DNA from: Owenia fusiformis
Taxonomy: Eukaryota; Annelida; Polychaeta; Sabellida; Oweniidae
NCBI GenBank assembly: GCA_903813345.2
Contig: CAIIXF020000004.1
Location: 64,001-128,000, forward strand
Direction of reading: 5' to 3'
Length of the DNA: 64,000 bases
This document shows positions 26,601-35,731 of the stretch, in pieces (position 1 is the stretch's first letter; each line of letters begins with the position of its first letter). The notes below the pieces were generated by a model that saw only the letters and a program-made list of their open reading frames with translations, did no database searches and was not told the origin of the DNA. A program made the position numbers and the translations under genes.

Positions 26601-29600
26601 GAACAGATTAAAGGTAAAGTGCAAAATATGTCAATTATGTACATGTACTATCGAATATGTTTATGTCATTTTTTCATTTTTTTGAAAGTTACAAGAGTGG
26701 ATATTAAACTTGAACTCCGACCAACAGGTCTGATGTCTCAAATTCCAATATTCTTCTTATGTTCAGATTGACACTAAATTGAGTTAACCATCTTCTATTA
26801 CATTTGGCATTAATGGTTGAGAAATAGGAATCGAAACAAGCCAAGGAATATTGTGTTTATGGAATGTGGCATCGGCTTTGCAGATGAATGTTGATTCTTT
26901 TAAATGCATACGGACTTCGAGATTGGATTTGTCCATCCCACATCATTTGAACTATTTTTTTGATGTTATAAGAATTGGTTTATCAATAGATATAAATTTT
27001 TCAACATATATTGTAATGGCTTATACAGGGTGGTCAAAAAAACGGCAACCCTAATTTTTCCTCATATCTTTGTTATTTTTAGAGATTTTGCCCTGATATT
27101 TAACACACATGTACATCATTCAATTTCATACTAGACTGGGTTATTTCATGAACATTGGACTGATAGTCGCAATGTTACACCACTTTAAACAAGGTGCCCC
27201 AGTTTTCAAATATCGTGCTGTGGGCAAACCTGCATACATTTTCCAAACCTGTCAATGACATAACTGCATTCCTCAGCAAGTATGGCCTGAACGACACATG
27301 TGATCTTTATTTTGAGGTCAAATGTCTTTCTGGTGTTATTACCCTACACTCTATCTTTGGGGTATCCCCACTGGCAAAGATTAAATAAGGCCAAATCTGG
27401 GATATGGGGTGCCCATTCATTGTCTGTTGTACTGCTGATAATGTGGTCATTGAAGTGGTCCCAAAGCCATTATTGTGCATCATTTGGAGAATGGGGTATG
27501 ATTCTGTCTTGTTGGAACCACTGTTGCTGCCTATCAACCACCCTGGGTTCACCTAAAGTCCCCATGAAATCCATGGGAATCACAAAATAGAGTTTGATGT
27601 TGACAGTCATTGCATATCCGTTGGTATCATCAAAGGTAAAGGATCCTATCTCCTGAAAACACACTAAATTGTGCATCTGTCTGTGTGAAGGTGCCTCTCC
27701 ACTACTTCATCAAGTGCTTGGCTCCCCAGGAATACATAATTATTAGAGTTTACCAGTGCATCAAGTTGGAAATGGAGTTCATTTGAATAACAGACCAGCT
27801 CAGACAGCAAGAAAGTGGCATGTTGCTTTAAATGCAGTAATATTGTGACTATCAGTCCGATGGTCATGAAATATGGCAGGTTGGTAAGAAATTGAATGAT
27901 GTACAAATGTGTAAAATATCAGGGAGTTATTTGTTGGAATGACAAATATATTAGGAAAAACTAGGGTTGCCGTTTTTTTGACCACCCTGTAATATATAAA
28001 TGAAATGTCCCTTGGATTAGATCCCGAATTGTGAGAATAAAACTTGAAAATAATGCAATTAGTAAATTGCTTATATTGATTGACCTGACTTCAACTTGAA
28101 CTTGGCTGCTGAAGGTCACACTTGTTATATACAGTTTCAATTCATTAAAACTATTGAGTCAGAAAATTATTATTACAATTGTTATGTCACAATGACTTTT
28201 TCAATTTGGGTTTATGAGATAGCAAGTCAACAGGTACTTTGCTCCCATGTTCACATCATTATGAATTCAATAGTGTTATAAAATCATCTGGGGCTTCATC
28301 TAGATAGATCATGTACAAAGCATGTCAGGATGTTCAGGCTTTAAATTAGCAAAATATAGTGAAAAGGAGTGGAGTGAGCAAGGAATGGACTCAACAGATA
28401 TAAAGTCTGTACTGTTTAAGAGGTTCAGAGATCAAAAGGTGGTCTCATTATCTTATCTGCACCAACGTAATATTTTGAATAGGCTTACACCCACCTGAAA
28501 AGCTATGTGCACCCATTTGAAATTAGAAAATGAGGCTCACAGGTAGACAAAATGTAGAATATAACATAAAAGTAGCTAAACATCATAAAAAATTGCTGCC
28601 TTAAAATTGACAACTACATGTATATTCAAAATCGAATTCAAACATGACCGTGCTCTAATTGAATTTCTCAACCACTCAATGCAGCATAGCCAATAATGAA
28701 CATTCTCTATTTCTCCATATATGCATGGCTGTGCTCTATTCAATCATCTGGGTATCTACAGATTGTGACGTCTCACCTATGAATGGCGAAAATAACAGTT
28801 AATAATAATAATAATATGGACCCCAATCCCCAATTCTCTGAAAATTGTTTTCATTTTTGTTTGAATCGGAATAAATATTGATAGGCCATCAATATGATGA
28901 AATTCTACACTAGTTGGACAGAATGTCAGTACAAATGCATTCACCTTCGGTGAGGTGAGTTTGTTACTGTACTCCAGGTATTGTTTGCGTGCATTTTATA
29001 ACGCTTTGTTCGCGAATGTAGTAAAATCGCAAACCTTTAAAAAGGCCTAAAATGTCTAACATTTTATTAGGCCAACAAAGGCAAGAACTGTTGACGACAA
29101 TGATATCCTTCAAATTGAAGTTGAAAAAGCCATTCAAGAATATTCAAATAAATACTCTAAACGTGGGAAATACAAACATTATTCGGATTCTGAATGGGCT
29201 AAAATAGCCAGATACGCATTGATTCACGGTAATCGGAAAAATTCAACTTGTGAAATCCCCGAAATGTCATCAACTCAAATCCGCGAAATTGCAATTTTGA
29301 AAAATCGCGAAATTTTATAGCGTCGAAATTTACCAGGAGTACAGTATGTTTACATCAAGAAAAATAACCCTGCTGGGCAATTTAGGGCAAAGGGGTGTAA
29401 AGTCGACGTGTGGGGTAATGTCGACATAAGAGCAGGGTAACTTCGACACTTACTAATTAGAAAAGAATTTCCGTTTTCCGCCATGTTTGATTTCAGGAAA
29501 AATTGCGAGATCTCGATCCATGCGAGAAAAAAAATGGCTTCCTCCTAGATCGGAAATCATTGTAGCAAACAAACATCGAGGTGTCAAAGTTTCCCCACAT

Positions 29601-30588
29601 GTCGAAGTTACCCCAAAATGGTGTCGACATTACACTCTTTCGCCCTAGACAAATTCAAAACAAAGAGTGTCTTCTTATTTATACTCTGGAATATAGAATA
29701 TGGTAACTGACACACGTTTGTGATCATAGGCCAAGGGTAAAGTAATAGTAAGCAGTATATAGAAGAGACAGGTGAACAACTCTAACTTAGACCACTTGTT
29801 AAGATGGAGATTTCAACAATATTTAGTGTATTATTTTCAAAAAGCAATGGGCAGTTGATAGAAAATTGATAGTTTGTAGCTCTTACCTAAGATTGAAACT
29901 CAGTCAGATAATGTAGAGTGAATAATGCTGTCTAAAAGAGAGAATTTCTGAAAACCTGCAATTGCCTGGCAAGTTCATTAGTAAACAAGTGATCTGATTG
30001 GTCACTGCTGACCTCCCTGACCTCCACCAGTGACAATCAGTTTCAGCTTGCCAGGCAATTGCAGGTTTCCATAGTTGTTGTTTTATATGCAGTATTATAT
30101 GCAGTTTTTAGATAAAGATTTGAAAAAAACAATGATATAAGTTTGAAAAACACTTTGAAGAAGATTTTGGAGAGATTTGGGAATACAATTTGATATTAGT
30201 AAGGAGAACCAGTGCCAAGACTAAAAAAATTTGAAAATTTTTCAATCTTACTTGTGGACCTGTCTCTTCTATATACAGCTTACTATTACTCTTCCCTTGG
30301 CCTATGTTTGTGATAAAAAAGTTGTGGGAACTCTGTATTCTGAATTTTGTATTAATAAGTCTATATTGAAAGTCCATAAGCTAAATATGAAGAAGTTTTT
30401 CAACTTCCTTAAGTATTATTCAAAATGACATGATAAAAATTTAATATTTGTAAATCCCACATTTTTGTATCAGAATACTGACTTTAAAAACTCACCAAAC
30501 TTCCTCCAATGACAACTTCTGGACTGTCAAACGCTTCATTTTCTTCGTTGTCTTTCTTTTCACCCAAACCTGGCTTTGGTATCGTCAT
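8499..30588 (-). CDS. ITM2: ITM2/BRI family BRICHOS-domain type II membrane protein, 7 coding exons
   Basis: Coding exons on the minus strand: 30588-30496, 24597-24427, 24242-24096, 18742-18650, 18183-18073, 17630-17480 and 8629-8499. All introns are GT-AG and the phases join without a stop, giving 298 residues. Residues 1-57 are a cytosolic tail, about 58-81 a membrane segment (LIAALIVLTIGTIGG) followed by YLYRHL as in ITM2 proteins, and about 117-135 a His-rich stretch. Residues about 150-245 are the BRICHOS domain, with the cysteine pair C181 (DQSCFV) and C241 (GAECMD) and an N-glycosylation site NRT at 187, where vertebrate ITM2B also has one. KVLKR at 256-260 matches the furin-type site that releases the C-terminal peptide in ITM2 proteins; here the peptide would be 261-298. 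Unlike vertebrate ITM2, that peptide has no cysteine. The family is known for secretory-pathway chaperone activity. The gene is head to head with the photolyase gene. Introns 3 and 6 are filled by arrays derived from their own splice junctions. Confidence 0.85.
8815..17479 (-). repeat. 37-bp satellite, about 234 copies, seeded from the exon-6 donor
   Basis: The whole last intron of the BRICHOS gene up to the exon-6 donor is tandem 37-bp units. Read on the gene strand, each unit contains GATCACACTCCACA|GTGAGTATG followed by AAAATATAAATATA. The real exon end is ATCACACACCACA|GTAAGTATG, so each unit carries the last 13 or so exon bases and a donor differing by one base in the GTRAGT. Variants include GAGGTGTGATC, GTTGAGTG and short 31-bp units (GAGAGTGATATTTAT on the plus strand). 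Longer blocks of the array are themselves duplicated. Confidence 0.97.
17480..17630 (-). CDS. ITM2: ITM2-like exon 6 (BRICHOS, second Cys)
   Basis: Acceptor AATTCAG|GATGGC. 50 codons plus one base, including GYYLPKARVV, ILDPFDLGVYIGAEC and FRLKKITHH. The donor is CCACA|GTAAGTATG at 17480. The exon lies between two tandem arrays: a diverged 27-bp array just upstream of its acceptor and the giant 37-bp array that copies its donor. Confidence 0.88.
17640..17885 (-). repeat. Diverged ~27-bp array abutting the exon-6 acceptor, about 9 copies
   Basis: Units share GGTCAATAAGG and TTTAAAGGACCTG on the plus strand, with starts near 17651, 17677, 17704, 17732, 17787, 17814, 17842 and 17869. The copy nearest the exon merges into the acceptor region (TTTAAATTCAG on the gene strand). 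It is much more diverged than the 37-bp array. Confidence 0.75.
18073..18183 (-). CDS. ITM2: ITM2-like exon 5 (BRICHOS, first Cys)
   Basis: Acceptor TTCACAG|AACTTG, donor ATGAGG|GTAACT. 37 codons: NLTAIVDHQDQSCFVMKLNR, then PPKGFWDLI, matching the KLTAYLD / CYVIPLN / PPRNLLELL pattern of ITM2 BRICHOS domains. Confidence 0.9.
18505..18562 (-). repeat. Broken second copy of the 3' half of ITM2-like exon 4
   Basis: Positions 18507-18555 repeat 18647-18697 with a few changes: both carry CATACCCTTTCAAAGTCAT and AGTACAGTAGAAGC on the plus strand. The copy lies about 140 bp downstream of the real exon in gene orientation, inside intron 4. It lacks the acceptor half and has a 1-bp deletion in the CATG(T)AGTAC stretch, so it is not a usable exon. 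Confidence 0.75.
18650..18742 (-). CDS. ITM2: ITM2-like exon 4 (start of BRICHOS region)
   Basis: Acceptor CATTTAG|GAAATG, donor GAAAGG|GTATGT. 31 codons, including KIDVPMFDEVSAST and VLHDFER; ITM2 proteins have an equivalent VPVPEF...IVHDFN block. It is the outermost and only complete unit of the 95-bp array that fills intron 3. Confidence 0.85.
18743..23375 (-). repeat. 95-bp satellite, about 49 copies, seeded from the exon-4 acceptor and exon body
   Basis: Each unit, on the gene strand, has about 25 intron bases ending CCATTTAG, then about 62 of the 93 exon-4 bases (EMTKITDQYEK to DEVS), then a short TGCTTTAC link back to the next unit. No unit except the gene-proximal one has the exon-4 donor. 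Copies vary at a few positions (GACGTC/GACATC/GATGTC on the plus strand, CTCAGTC/CTTAGTC) and a few have small indels. The array occupies most of intron 3. Confidence 0.97.
23376..24095. other. Distal part of intron 3 without exons
   Basis: Single-copy AT-rich sequence apart from the TIR element at about 23545-23935. No coding segment was recognised. Confidence 0.5.
23545..23935. mobile_element. MITE with about 27-bp terminal inverted repeats
   Basis: Left end GGGGAGGCATCAAAAGTT continuing to GATGTCGG, right end CCGACATC continuing to AACTTTTGATGCCTCCCC. The arms are near-perfect reverse complements. The interior, about 330 bp, has no transposase. Flanks are TTA/TAA-like. Confidence 0.75.
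24096..24242 (-). CDS. ITM2: ITM2-like exon 3 (Cys and His-rich linker)
   Basis: Acceptor TTTTAG|CAGAAC, donor TCTCA|GTGAGT. 49 codons. It starts QNRIGRCGVNYYEE, aligning with the short Cys-Gly stretch that follows the membrane segment in ITM2 proteins. It ends in a run of about 20 residues dense in His and Lys (HHKGHGHHKAHKHRKH) that I do not recall from vertebrate members. Confidence 0.8.
24343..24402 (-). repeat. Partial duplicate of ITM2-like exon 2 inside intron 2
   Basis: Positions 24348-24398 repeat 24463-24513 of exon 2 with three or four substitutions; both carry ACCAATTGTAC and TCAGGACAATCAG. The duplicate encodes part of the membrane segment and sits in the 184-bp intron between exons 2 and 3. 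It has no proper splice sites of its own. Confidence 0.8.
24427..24597 (-). CDS. ITM2: ITM2-like exon 2 (membrane segment)
   Basis: Acceptor TTTCAG|CCTGAG at 24597, donor AGA|GTAAGT at 24427. It has 57 codons in phase 0, including the dibasic VVRRSRF stop-transfer-like flank, the hydrophobic segment and YLYRHLAHSR. Confidence 0.85.
24735..25195. repeat. 50-bp tandem repeat, about 9 copies, intron 1
   Basis: Units share ATGATAGTCCAGGCACAG and ATACTGCAAATGAG; the regular spacing of 50 bp is clear at 24971, 25021 and 25071, and end copies are degenerate. It starts about 140 bp outside the exon-2 acceptor. I see no exon-2 bases in the unit. Confidence 0.85.
25785..25960. mobile_element. Snap-back MITE, copy 1
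   Basis: Long imperfect palindrome: GTGTAGGATAATAAGAA at the left and TTATCCTACAC at the right. Inner arms GATATTGATATATGCAC / GTGCAGATATCAATATC surround a TTCGCTTCGCTCTCTC loop. No coding capacity. Confidence 0.75.
26062..26233. mobile_element. Snap-back MITE, copy 2
   Basis: Second copy of the 25785-25960 element in the same orientation, about 100 bp away, with the same arms and the CTTTCGCTTTGCTCTC loop. The right arm end is degraded. Confidence 0.7.
26240..27020. other. Intron 1 sequence, nothing recognised
   Basis: AT-rich, with only short chance frames. Confidence 0.5.
27026..27989 (-). mobile_element. Degenerate mariner-family DNA transposon
   Basis: Terminal inverted repeats CAGGGTGGTCAAAAAAACGG (27026) and CCGTTTTTTTGACCACCCTG (27970-27989) are flanked on both sides by TA, the expected target duplication. 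The minus strand holds remnants of a Tc1/mariner/IS630 transposase: WFQQDRIIPHS near 27490-27530 corresponds to the usual WFQQDGAPPH, and PDLALFNLCQWGYPKDRV near 27345-27400 to PDLTPLDFFLWGYLK. Several stops and frame breaks make it inactive. It sits in intron 1 of the BRICHOS gene. Confidence 0.88.
28000..28970. other. Intron 1 sequence, nothing recognised
   Basis: AT-rich, with one short (AAT)n run near 28802-28815. Confidence 0.5.
28975..29346 (+). mobile_element. TIR element with a relic coding segment
   Basis: Ends are TACTGTACTCCAGGTA (28975-28990) and TACCAGGAGTACAGTA (29331-29346), a perfect 16-bp inverted pair. Inside, a plus-strand frame at about 29069-29240 reads KRGKYKHYSDSEWAKIARY and IHGNR, a hydrophilic pattern that resembles DNA-binding segments in transposon proteins of marine invertebrates; that similarity is from memory and unproven. 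The rest of the coding region is absent. A subterminal CGCGAAATT motif recurs near the right end. Confidence 0.6.
29383..29648. mobile_element. MITE with about 24-bp terminal inverted repeats
   Basis: Left AGGGCAAAGGGGTGTAAAGT ending in CGAC at 29407, right GTCGACATTACACTCTTTCG ending CCCT at 29646, reverse complements with three mismatches. The interior repeats short GTCGAAGTTACCCC-like motifs in both orientations. No coding capacity. Confidence 0.72.
29951..30070. mobile_element. Short palindromic MITE
   Basis: Inverted arms CCTGCAATTGCCTGGCAAG and CTTGCCAGGCAATTGCAGG are exact. The 70-bp interior is partly self-complementary (TGATTGGTCACTG / CAGTGACAATCA). Confidence 0.72.
30496..30588 (-). 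CDS. ITM2: ITM2-like exon 1 (start codon)
   Basis: ATG at 30588-30586. The exon encodes 31 residues beginning MTIPKPGLGEKKDNEE, acidic and hydrophilic as expected for the cytosolic tail. It ends TTTG|GTGAGT in phase 0. No upstream in-frame extension was judged credible. Confidence 0.8.
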
Positions 30589-30985
30589 TTTATAGAAAGT
30601 TTATTACGACTTTTGTTTTGTAATTCTTGTTTTTCTAATAATTTTATGTACTCTCAAACCAAAATGTTTTGGTAAACTAAAACAAAACTAAAAGCTGAAA
30701 CGAAATGGCTTTATATTAATACTAAAAATAGCTTTGATGCTAATTTATAGACAGATTGAATATTAATTAACACTTTATTTACTATTATTTAGATTTTACT
30801 ATATATGACATCTTTTCAAAGTTTATATTTCAAAATATTTAAACATTTTCGTTTGTAGAATGTAGTTGAAAAGCTGGATTTACAAAATCTTTATTTTCCC
30901 GATGCTCTGGACCGAATTGCATGATTTCAACCGTCCATCGAAGTTATCAAAGTGTTCAGATATTAAGGTTTGTATAACGGCCTAC
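30589..30985. other. Upstream flank of the BRICHOS gene
   Basis: AT-rich. It should hold the 5' UTR and promoter of the minus-strand gene, but I see no convincing TATA box or other defined element. Confidence 0.4.
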
Positions 30986-31003
30986 ATATTTTTTGATTAG
31001 AAT

Positions 31004-31375
31004 TTGAATGATGTTTCACAGGCTGGTATGGAAAGATTTGTCCGCTCTATGCTGGAGCATGCTATTTTTCATAAAACAAATAGAAATCGTCCACCACTGC
31101 TTTTCCTACATGTATGTCTTATTCTTAGTGGTGACATCCACCCAAACCCAGGTCCTGTTAAATTTCCCTGCGGTATGTGCCAGAAAGCAGTTGCCAAGAA
31201 TCATCGCGCCCTTGAATGCGGCACATGGGTACACATCAAATGTGGCAACGTTTCCTCTGCTGAGTACAATGTTTTTCTCAACGCGGGCAGTTTCAGCTGG
31301 ATCTGCCCTGGATGTGCCCTTCCTAATTTTCCAACAGCTTCTTCAATGATTCCACTCTTTCTCATTCCTCGGTAA
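31004..31375 (+). pseudogene. LINE ORF start: 2A-like peptide plus PHD finger
   Basis: 123 open codons. Residues 43-51 are GDIHPNPGP (31130-31156), matching the NPGP core of 2A ribosome-skipping peptides, preceded by a hydrophobic PPLLFLHVCLILS run as is usual for 2A. Then a Cys/His finger: CGMCQKAV, CGTWVHIKC, WICPGC. The third position of the 2A motif is His rather than Glu. The frame ends within the Ser/Thr-rich linker; the element continues in another frame. Confidence 0.8.
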
Positions 31376-31488
31376 CAAACTCCTTCAGCGCTCTCTCTGA
31401 TCTTGACAATTCGTCATCATCATCTGATTCTACTGAATCAGAACCACCGAGGCCGACTGCACGAAAGAGGCGAAACCAGGTTCGCCTC

Positions 31489-32432
31489 ATGTCTGTCAAC
31501 TTCCGCAGTCTAATTAGTCATGAGAATCAACTACACCTTCAACAACTAATTGAAACTCACAAGCCAGATGTCATCATAGGCTGTGAGACTCACCTGGACA
31601 ACACCATCGACAGCAAATGGATATTCGGTCAAGACTACCTTAGCCTACCTCCATACAGGAAAGACCGAAAGAAAGGTGCTGGCGGCGTCCTTATCGCAGT
31701 CAAAAGTGACCTCATATCAGTCGAATATGAAGCGACAGCTGATTGCGAAATCATATGGTCCAAAGCATCTCTATCAAATGGGGACATACTGTTTGGATCC
31801 TTCTATCGTCAACCAAACAACGATACTGGTACTTTGGACTCGCTCCAAACATCCCTCGATAAATAATATGCTCATGGTAATACACATATGAAGAACATCT
31901 TTTTATGTGGTGACTTCAACTTACCAGACATCGATTGGGAGATTATGGAACTATAAGGCCTAATTCTCAATATTCTAATGATCTTAATGAGAAGATGATT
32001 ACAATAACTGATGATCATGGCCTAACCCAACTAGTCAAGGAACCAACTAGACAAAATAACATCCTTGACTTAGTATTCACTACATGCCCAAACCTCGCAG
32101 AAAGGATCTCGGTGGTTCCGGGCATGAGTGATCATGAGGCAGTCCTATGCGATATTAACCTAAAAATGAAAATTCAGAAAACGAAGCCTCGTAAGGTCCA
32201 CATATACAAGCGGGCAGAATGGACTGGACTTAAAGAGACTCTACGATCTAAGTTCAGCGAGCTGAAAGAGAACTCTGAAAATAGATCAGTTGAAGACAAC
32301 TGGTCCTCCTTCAAATATACATTAATATCGTCAATCAATGAGCATATTCCAAGTAAAACTCTTAGTGGGAAATTCAAAGTACCCTGGATTACCACCAGGA
32401 TACTGAGAATGATCCGACAGAAACAAAGATGA
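31489..32432 (+). pseudogene. LINE APE-type endonuclease, broken
   Basis: SVNFRSLISHENQLH and KPDVIIGCETHLDN carry the N and E positions of APE endonucleases. KKGAGGVLIAVKSDL, FGSFYRQPNND and CGDFNLPDIDWE (about 31905) follow the family order, ending with a GMSDHEAVLCDI block near 32120-32155 that holds the catalytic SDH. The region is split by stops near 31866 and 31955. Confidence 0.85.
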
Positions 32433-32656
32433 TATAATGTTGCCAAAAGCTCAAATGAACCTCATCATTGGCATAAATACAAATCACTACGGAAATAAAT
32501 CCATAGTGAAATTCGTAAAGAACATCAACGCTACATCAACGATCTGTTGACATTGATGAAAGTGAAATCATAAATGAGAATGTTCAGCACAAAGGCATTA
32601 CCAAACGCTTCTAGAGCTACATAAAGTCTAAACGCAAAGATGCATCAGGTATCAGC

Positions 32657-34037
32657 GTGCTCCGTAACAAAGATGGCGACGAAATAACAGACGCCGCCCA
32701 GAAAGCAAACATCCTCAATGACCAATACAATTCTGTATTCACAGATGAGGATGCTACTTTACCGACAATGGTACCCAGTCAAATTCCTGAAATGCCAAAT
32801 ATCAAAATTTCAACAAAAGGAATTCACAAATTGCTAACTGGCCTAAATCCATCAAAAGCCACTGGACCGATCTTATTCCGACTAGGGTCCTGAAGGAATG
32901 CAGTGACAGCATATCGCCATTCCTTCAAATAATTTTTCAACAGTCCATCGATGAAGGCTTTGTGCCTATGGACTGGAAACATGCCAATGTTACTGCTGTC
33001 TACAAAAAGGGACGAAGGGATGAGGTTGTGAATTACAGGCCTGTATCTCTGACGTCAGTTCCATGTAAAATAATGGAACATATTATATTCCATCATATTA
33101 TGGCCCACTTTGACCTCTATGAAATTCTAGTAAACTTCCAACATGGATTCAGGTCAAAGCACTCACGTGAAACCCAACTTGTCAATACAACAGAGAATAT
33201 AGCTCGGGCCCTCGACAACCATAAACAAACAGACATGTTGGAATAAGACTTTTCCAAAGCGTTTGATACGGTGGCTCACGAACGCCTCTTGCTCAAACTT
33301 GACTATTATGGAATTCGCAATAATAACTTGAACTGGTTCAGATACTGGCTTGTGGGAAGATCACAACAGGTAGTGCTCAATGGCGAATCAAGTTCAAAAA
33401 CTCAGTAAAATCAGGAGTTCCTCAAGGAACAGTTCTTGGACCACTCTGTTTCCTTGTTTATATCAATGATATGGGCAATAACCTATCATCCTCAGCCAGT
33501 CTTAAGCTATTTGCTGACGACAGCCTTTTATTTATGACATCAAAATGCTATGTGCTAAATATTCACAAAGGTAAATCCCCTATCATTCACAATTACACCA
33601 TGCTAGGGGAAAACCTTAAGTCGGTAACACACATCCCATACCTAGGTATTGACATCACAAATAACTTACGCTGGACTACACATATTCAAACTATTGTATC
33701 CAAAGCCAATAAGGTGCTTGGATTCCTCAGGCGCAACCTCCATCAATGCCCTGAAAAAGTGAAGGCTCAGGCGTATAAGTCACTAGTCCGGCCTAATTTA
33801 GAGTATGCCAGCTCGGCATGGGATCCATACCAACAAAAATATATTGATATGTTGGAACAGGTACAGAGAAGAGCAGCCAGGTTTGTAACCAAATGTCACT
33901 CGAGGGAACCAGGCTGCGTCACCAAAGCTCTTCAAGACCTACAGTGGGAGCCACTGGACAGAATTAAGGTTACAGTGTTAATTCATAGAATGTCTACTAC
34001 CATCAAAAAGGCCATGAGGGTCTCATTCATGAGGTGA
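32657..34037 (+). pseudogene. LINE reverse transcriptase, broken and internally deleted
   Basis: Segments in three frames: finger region with LNPSKATGP (about 32840); WKHANVTAVYKKGRRD and VVNYRPVSLTSV (about 32970-33060); the FDTVAHERLL box; the VPQGTVLGP box; FADDSLLF. Then, after an apparent deletion, the thumb region YLGIDITNNLRWTTHI and the C-terminal VRPNLEYASSAWDPY. Ordered CR1/jockey-type motifs make the assignment firm, and the breaks make it inactive. Confidence 0.88.
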
Positions 34038-34040
34038 CAC

Positions 34041-34345
34041 TTATATTTCTAACATAACATAAACATAATGAAATTCTGTTATATAACCATGTATCCACTT
34101 GAATGAATGTTCTATATGTCCTCACTCCTACTAAGTAACATTATGAAACTCATCATGACAGTGAAGGCAGTGTTCTTAGGAAGAAAAATTTAATTGAAAA
34201 AAATATTTCCATTGTTGTCCATAACTCCTAGCAGTTCGTTCAGAGCAATCATGCCTCATTCCTTCACAAGTTTCCATATCCATCTGTTGAAAAGTAGACC
34301 CCTGTTTTAGTCTGTATCCGACAGACTAACTAGAAGTCAAGTCTG
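34041..34345. other. Spacer after the LINE, nothing recognised
   Basis: May include the LINE 3' UTR. No repeat tail was identified. Confidence 0.4.
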
Positions 34346-34349
34346 TCAA

Positions 34350-34905
34350 GCTTATGTTCTGTCCTTTGGGAATTGCAGAAATTGCTTGCAGCTGTCTAGA
34401 AAGTCTTATGTTCTGTCCTTTGGGAATTGCAGAAATTGCTTGCAGCTGTCTAGAAAGTCTTATGTTCTGTCCTTTGGGAATTGCAGAAATTGCTTGCAGC
34501 TGTCTAGAAAGTCTTATGTTCTGTCCTTTGGGAATTGCAGAAATTGCTTGCAGCTGTCTAGAAAGTCTTATGTTCTGTCCTTTGGAAATTGCAGAAATTG
34601 CTTGCAGCTTTCTAGAAAGTCTTATGTTTTGTCCTTTGGGAATTGCAGAAATTGCTTGTAGCTGTCTAGAAAGTCTTATGTGCTGTCCTTTGGGAATTGC
34701 AGAAATTGCTTGCAGCTTTCTAGAAAGTCTTATGTTCTGTCCTTTGGGAATTGCAGAAATTGCTTGCAGCTTTCTAGAAAGTCTTATGTTCTGTCCTTTG
34801 GGAATTGCAGAAATTGCTTGCAGCTGTCTAGAAAGTCTTATGTTCTAGCCTTTGGGAATTGCAGAAATTGCTTGCAGCTGTCTAGAAAGTTTTATTTTTG
34901 TAGCT
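34350..34905. repeat. 54-bp minisatellite, 10 copies
   Basis: Nearly identical 54-bp units with TTATGTTCTGTCCTTTGGGA, ATTGCAGAAATTGCTTGCAG and CTGTCTAGAAAG. 54 is a multiple of three and the unit has no stop in two plus frames, so a 164-codon repetitive frame appears. No start context or domain supports translation. Confidence 0.95.
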
Positions 34906-35625
34906 TCATGTAACAGGGAAATTCCTTTGAATGTCCCTTGAAATGTGCTTGCAACTTTCTAGAAAGTTACATTTATTGTAGCTTATTAGGAATAGGAAGC
35001 TACACTTTCAATGTTTCTAGATATGTGCTTGCAGCTTTCTAGAAAGTTGCACTTTTTGTAGCTCATTTGGAAATTACACTTTGAAGGTCTCTAGATATCA
35101 TCCTCCTAAAAGCAGGTATCCAGAATCCATACCTCCTTCTTCCCCCCTGCTATAACCAATTTGGAAGCGCCCGATTAAACTGAATCATGTGATCTAATTA
35201 TGCGCAATGACTTGTACATGATTTCTGTGGCAGTGTTGCGACAGCCAATCGATTGCGAGTTCTTAATTTGGGAAATGCTAGCTGCTTATCGCAGAGGGTA
35301 AACAGAAAGAATATATTCTGGGTTTTGAAGCCCTGTGATCAGAGGATGCTAGATATGTGCTTGCAGCTTTCTAGAAATGTGCTTGTAGCTTTCTTGAAAA
35401 TTGCACTTGTTGATAATTAGGAAATAACACTTAGTATGTCATCAAAAATATGCTTGCAGCTTTCTAGAAAGTTGCACTTTTTGTAGCTAATTTGCAAATT
35501 ACACTTTGAATGTGCTTGCAGCTTTCTAGAAACTTTAATATTTGTAGCTAATTAGGAATTTGCATTTTGAACGTCCCTAGAAATATGCTTCCGTGTTTCT
35601 AGAAAGTTCTGATTGTAGCTTGTGA
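34906..35625. repeat. Diverged copies related to the 54-bp unit, upstream of the photolyase gene
   Basis: The core GCTTGCAGCTTTCTAGAAAG recurs at irregular spacing (for example near 34949, 35028, 35357, 35453 and 35515), mixed with GTAGCTAATTTGGAAATTACA-type blocks. It looks like an older part of the same repeat family. A unique segment (35090-35340) interrupts it. Confidence 0.7.
35597..35609 (+). promoter_or_regulatory. Perfect three-unit heat-shock-element match
   Basis: TTCTAGAAAGTTC fits the nTTCnnGAAnnTTCn consensus bound by HSF trimers. It lies 123 bp upstream of the photolyase start codon. Function is inferred from consensus and position only; the motif lies in a family of diverged TTTCTAGAAAGTT repeats, so it could be chance. 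Confidence 0.35.
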
Positions 35626-35731
35626 GTTGTACTTCAACCTTTCTTGCAAAACTGCTTGTAGCACTATTTCTAAGCTTTTTACTTTTTGTGCCATTAGGAA
35701 CTTGTGCTGCCATCTAAAGGTGTTTAGAAAG

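Larger units (their letters stand above)
30990..34040 (+). mobile_element. CR1/L2-like non-LTR retrotransposon, decayed
   Basis: In order: a PHD-type zinc finger preceded by a 2A-like peptide (31004-31375), an APE endonuclease (from 31489), a linker with RT N-terminal segments, and a reverse transcriptase with FSKAFDTVAHERLL (about 33250), SGVPQGTVLGPLCF (about 33413) and FADDSLLF (about 33510). Frame changes and stops interrupt it (for example 31866, 32432, 32893, 33246), and part of the RT is missing after FADD. It lies between the two head-to-head genes, so it was inserted in their shared upstream region. Confidence 0.92.

Noticed and set aside
34354-34913. 164-residue frame of FCPLGIAEIACSCLESLM repeats
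   Set aside because: Product of a 54-bp repeat with no stop; no start context, domain or splice support.
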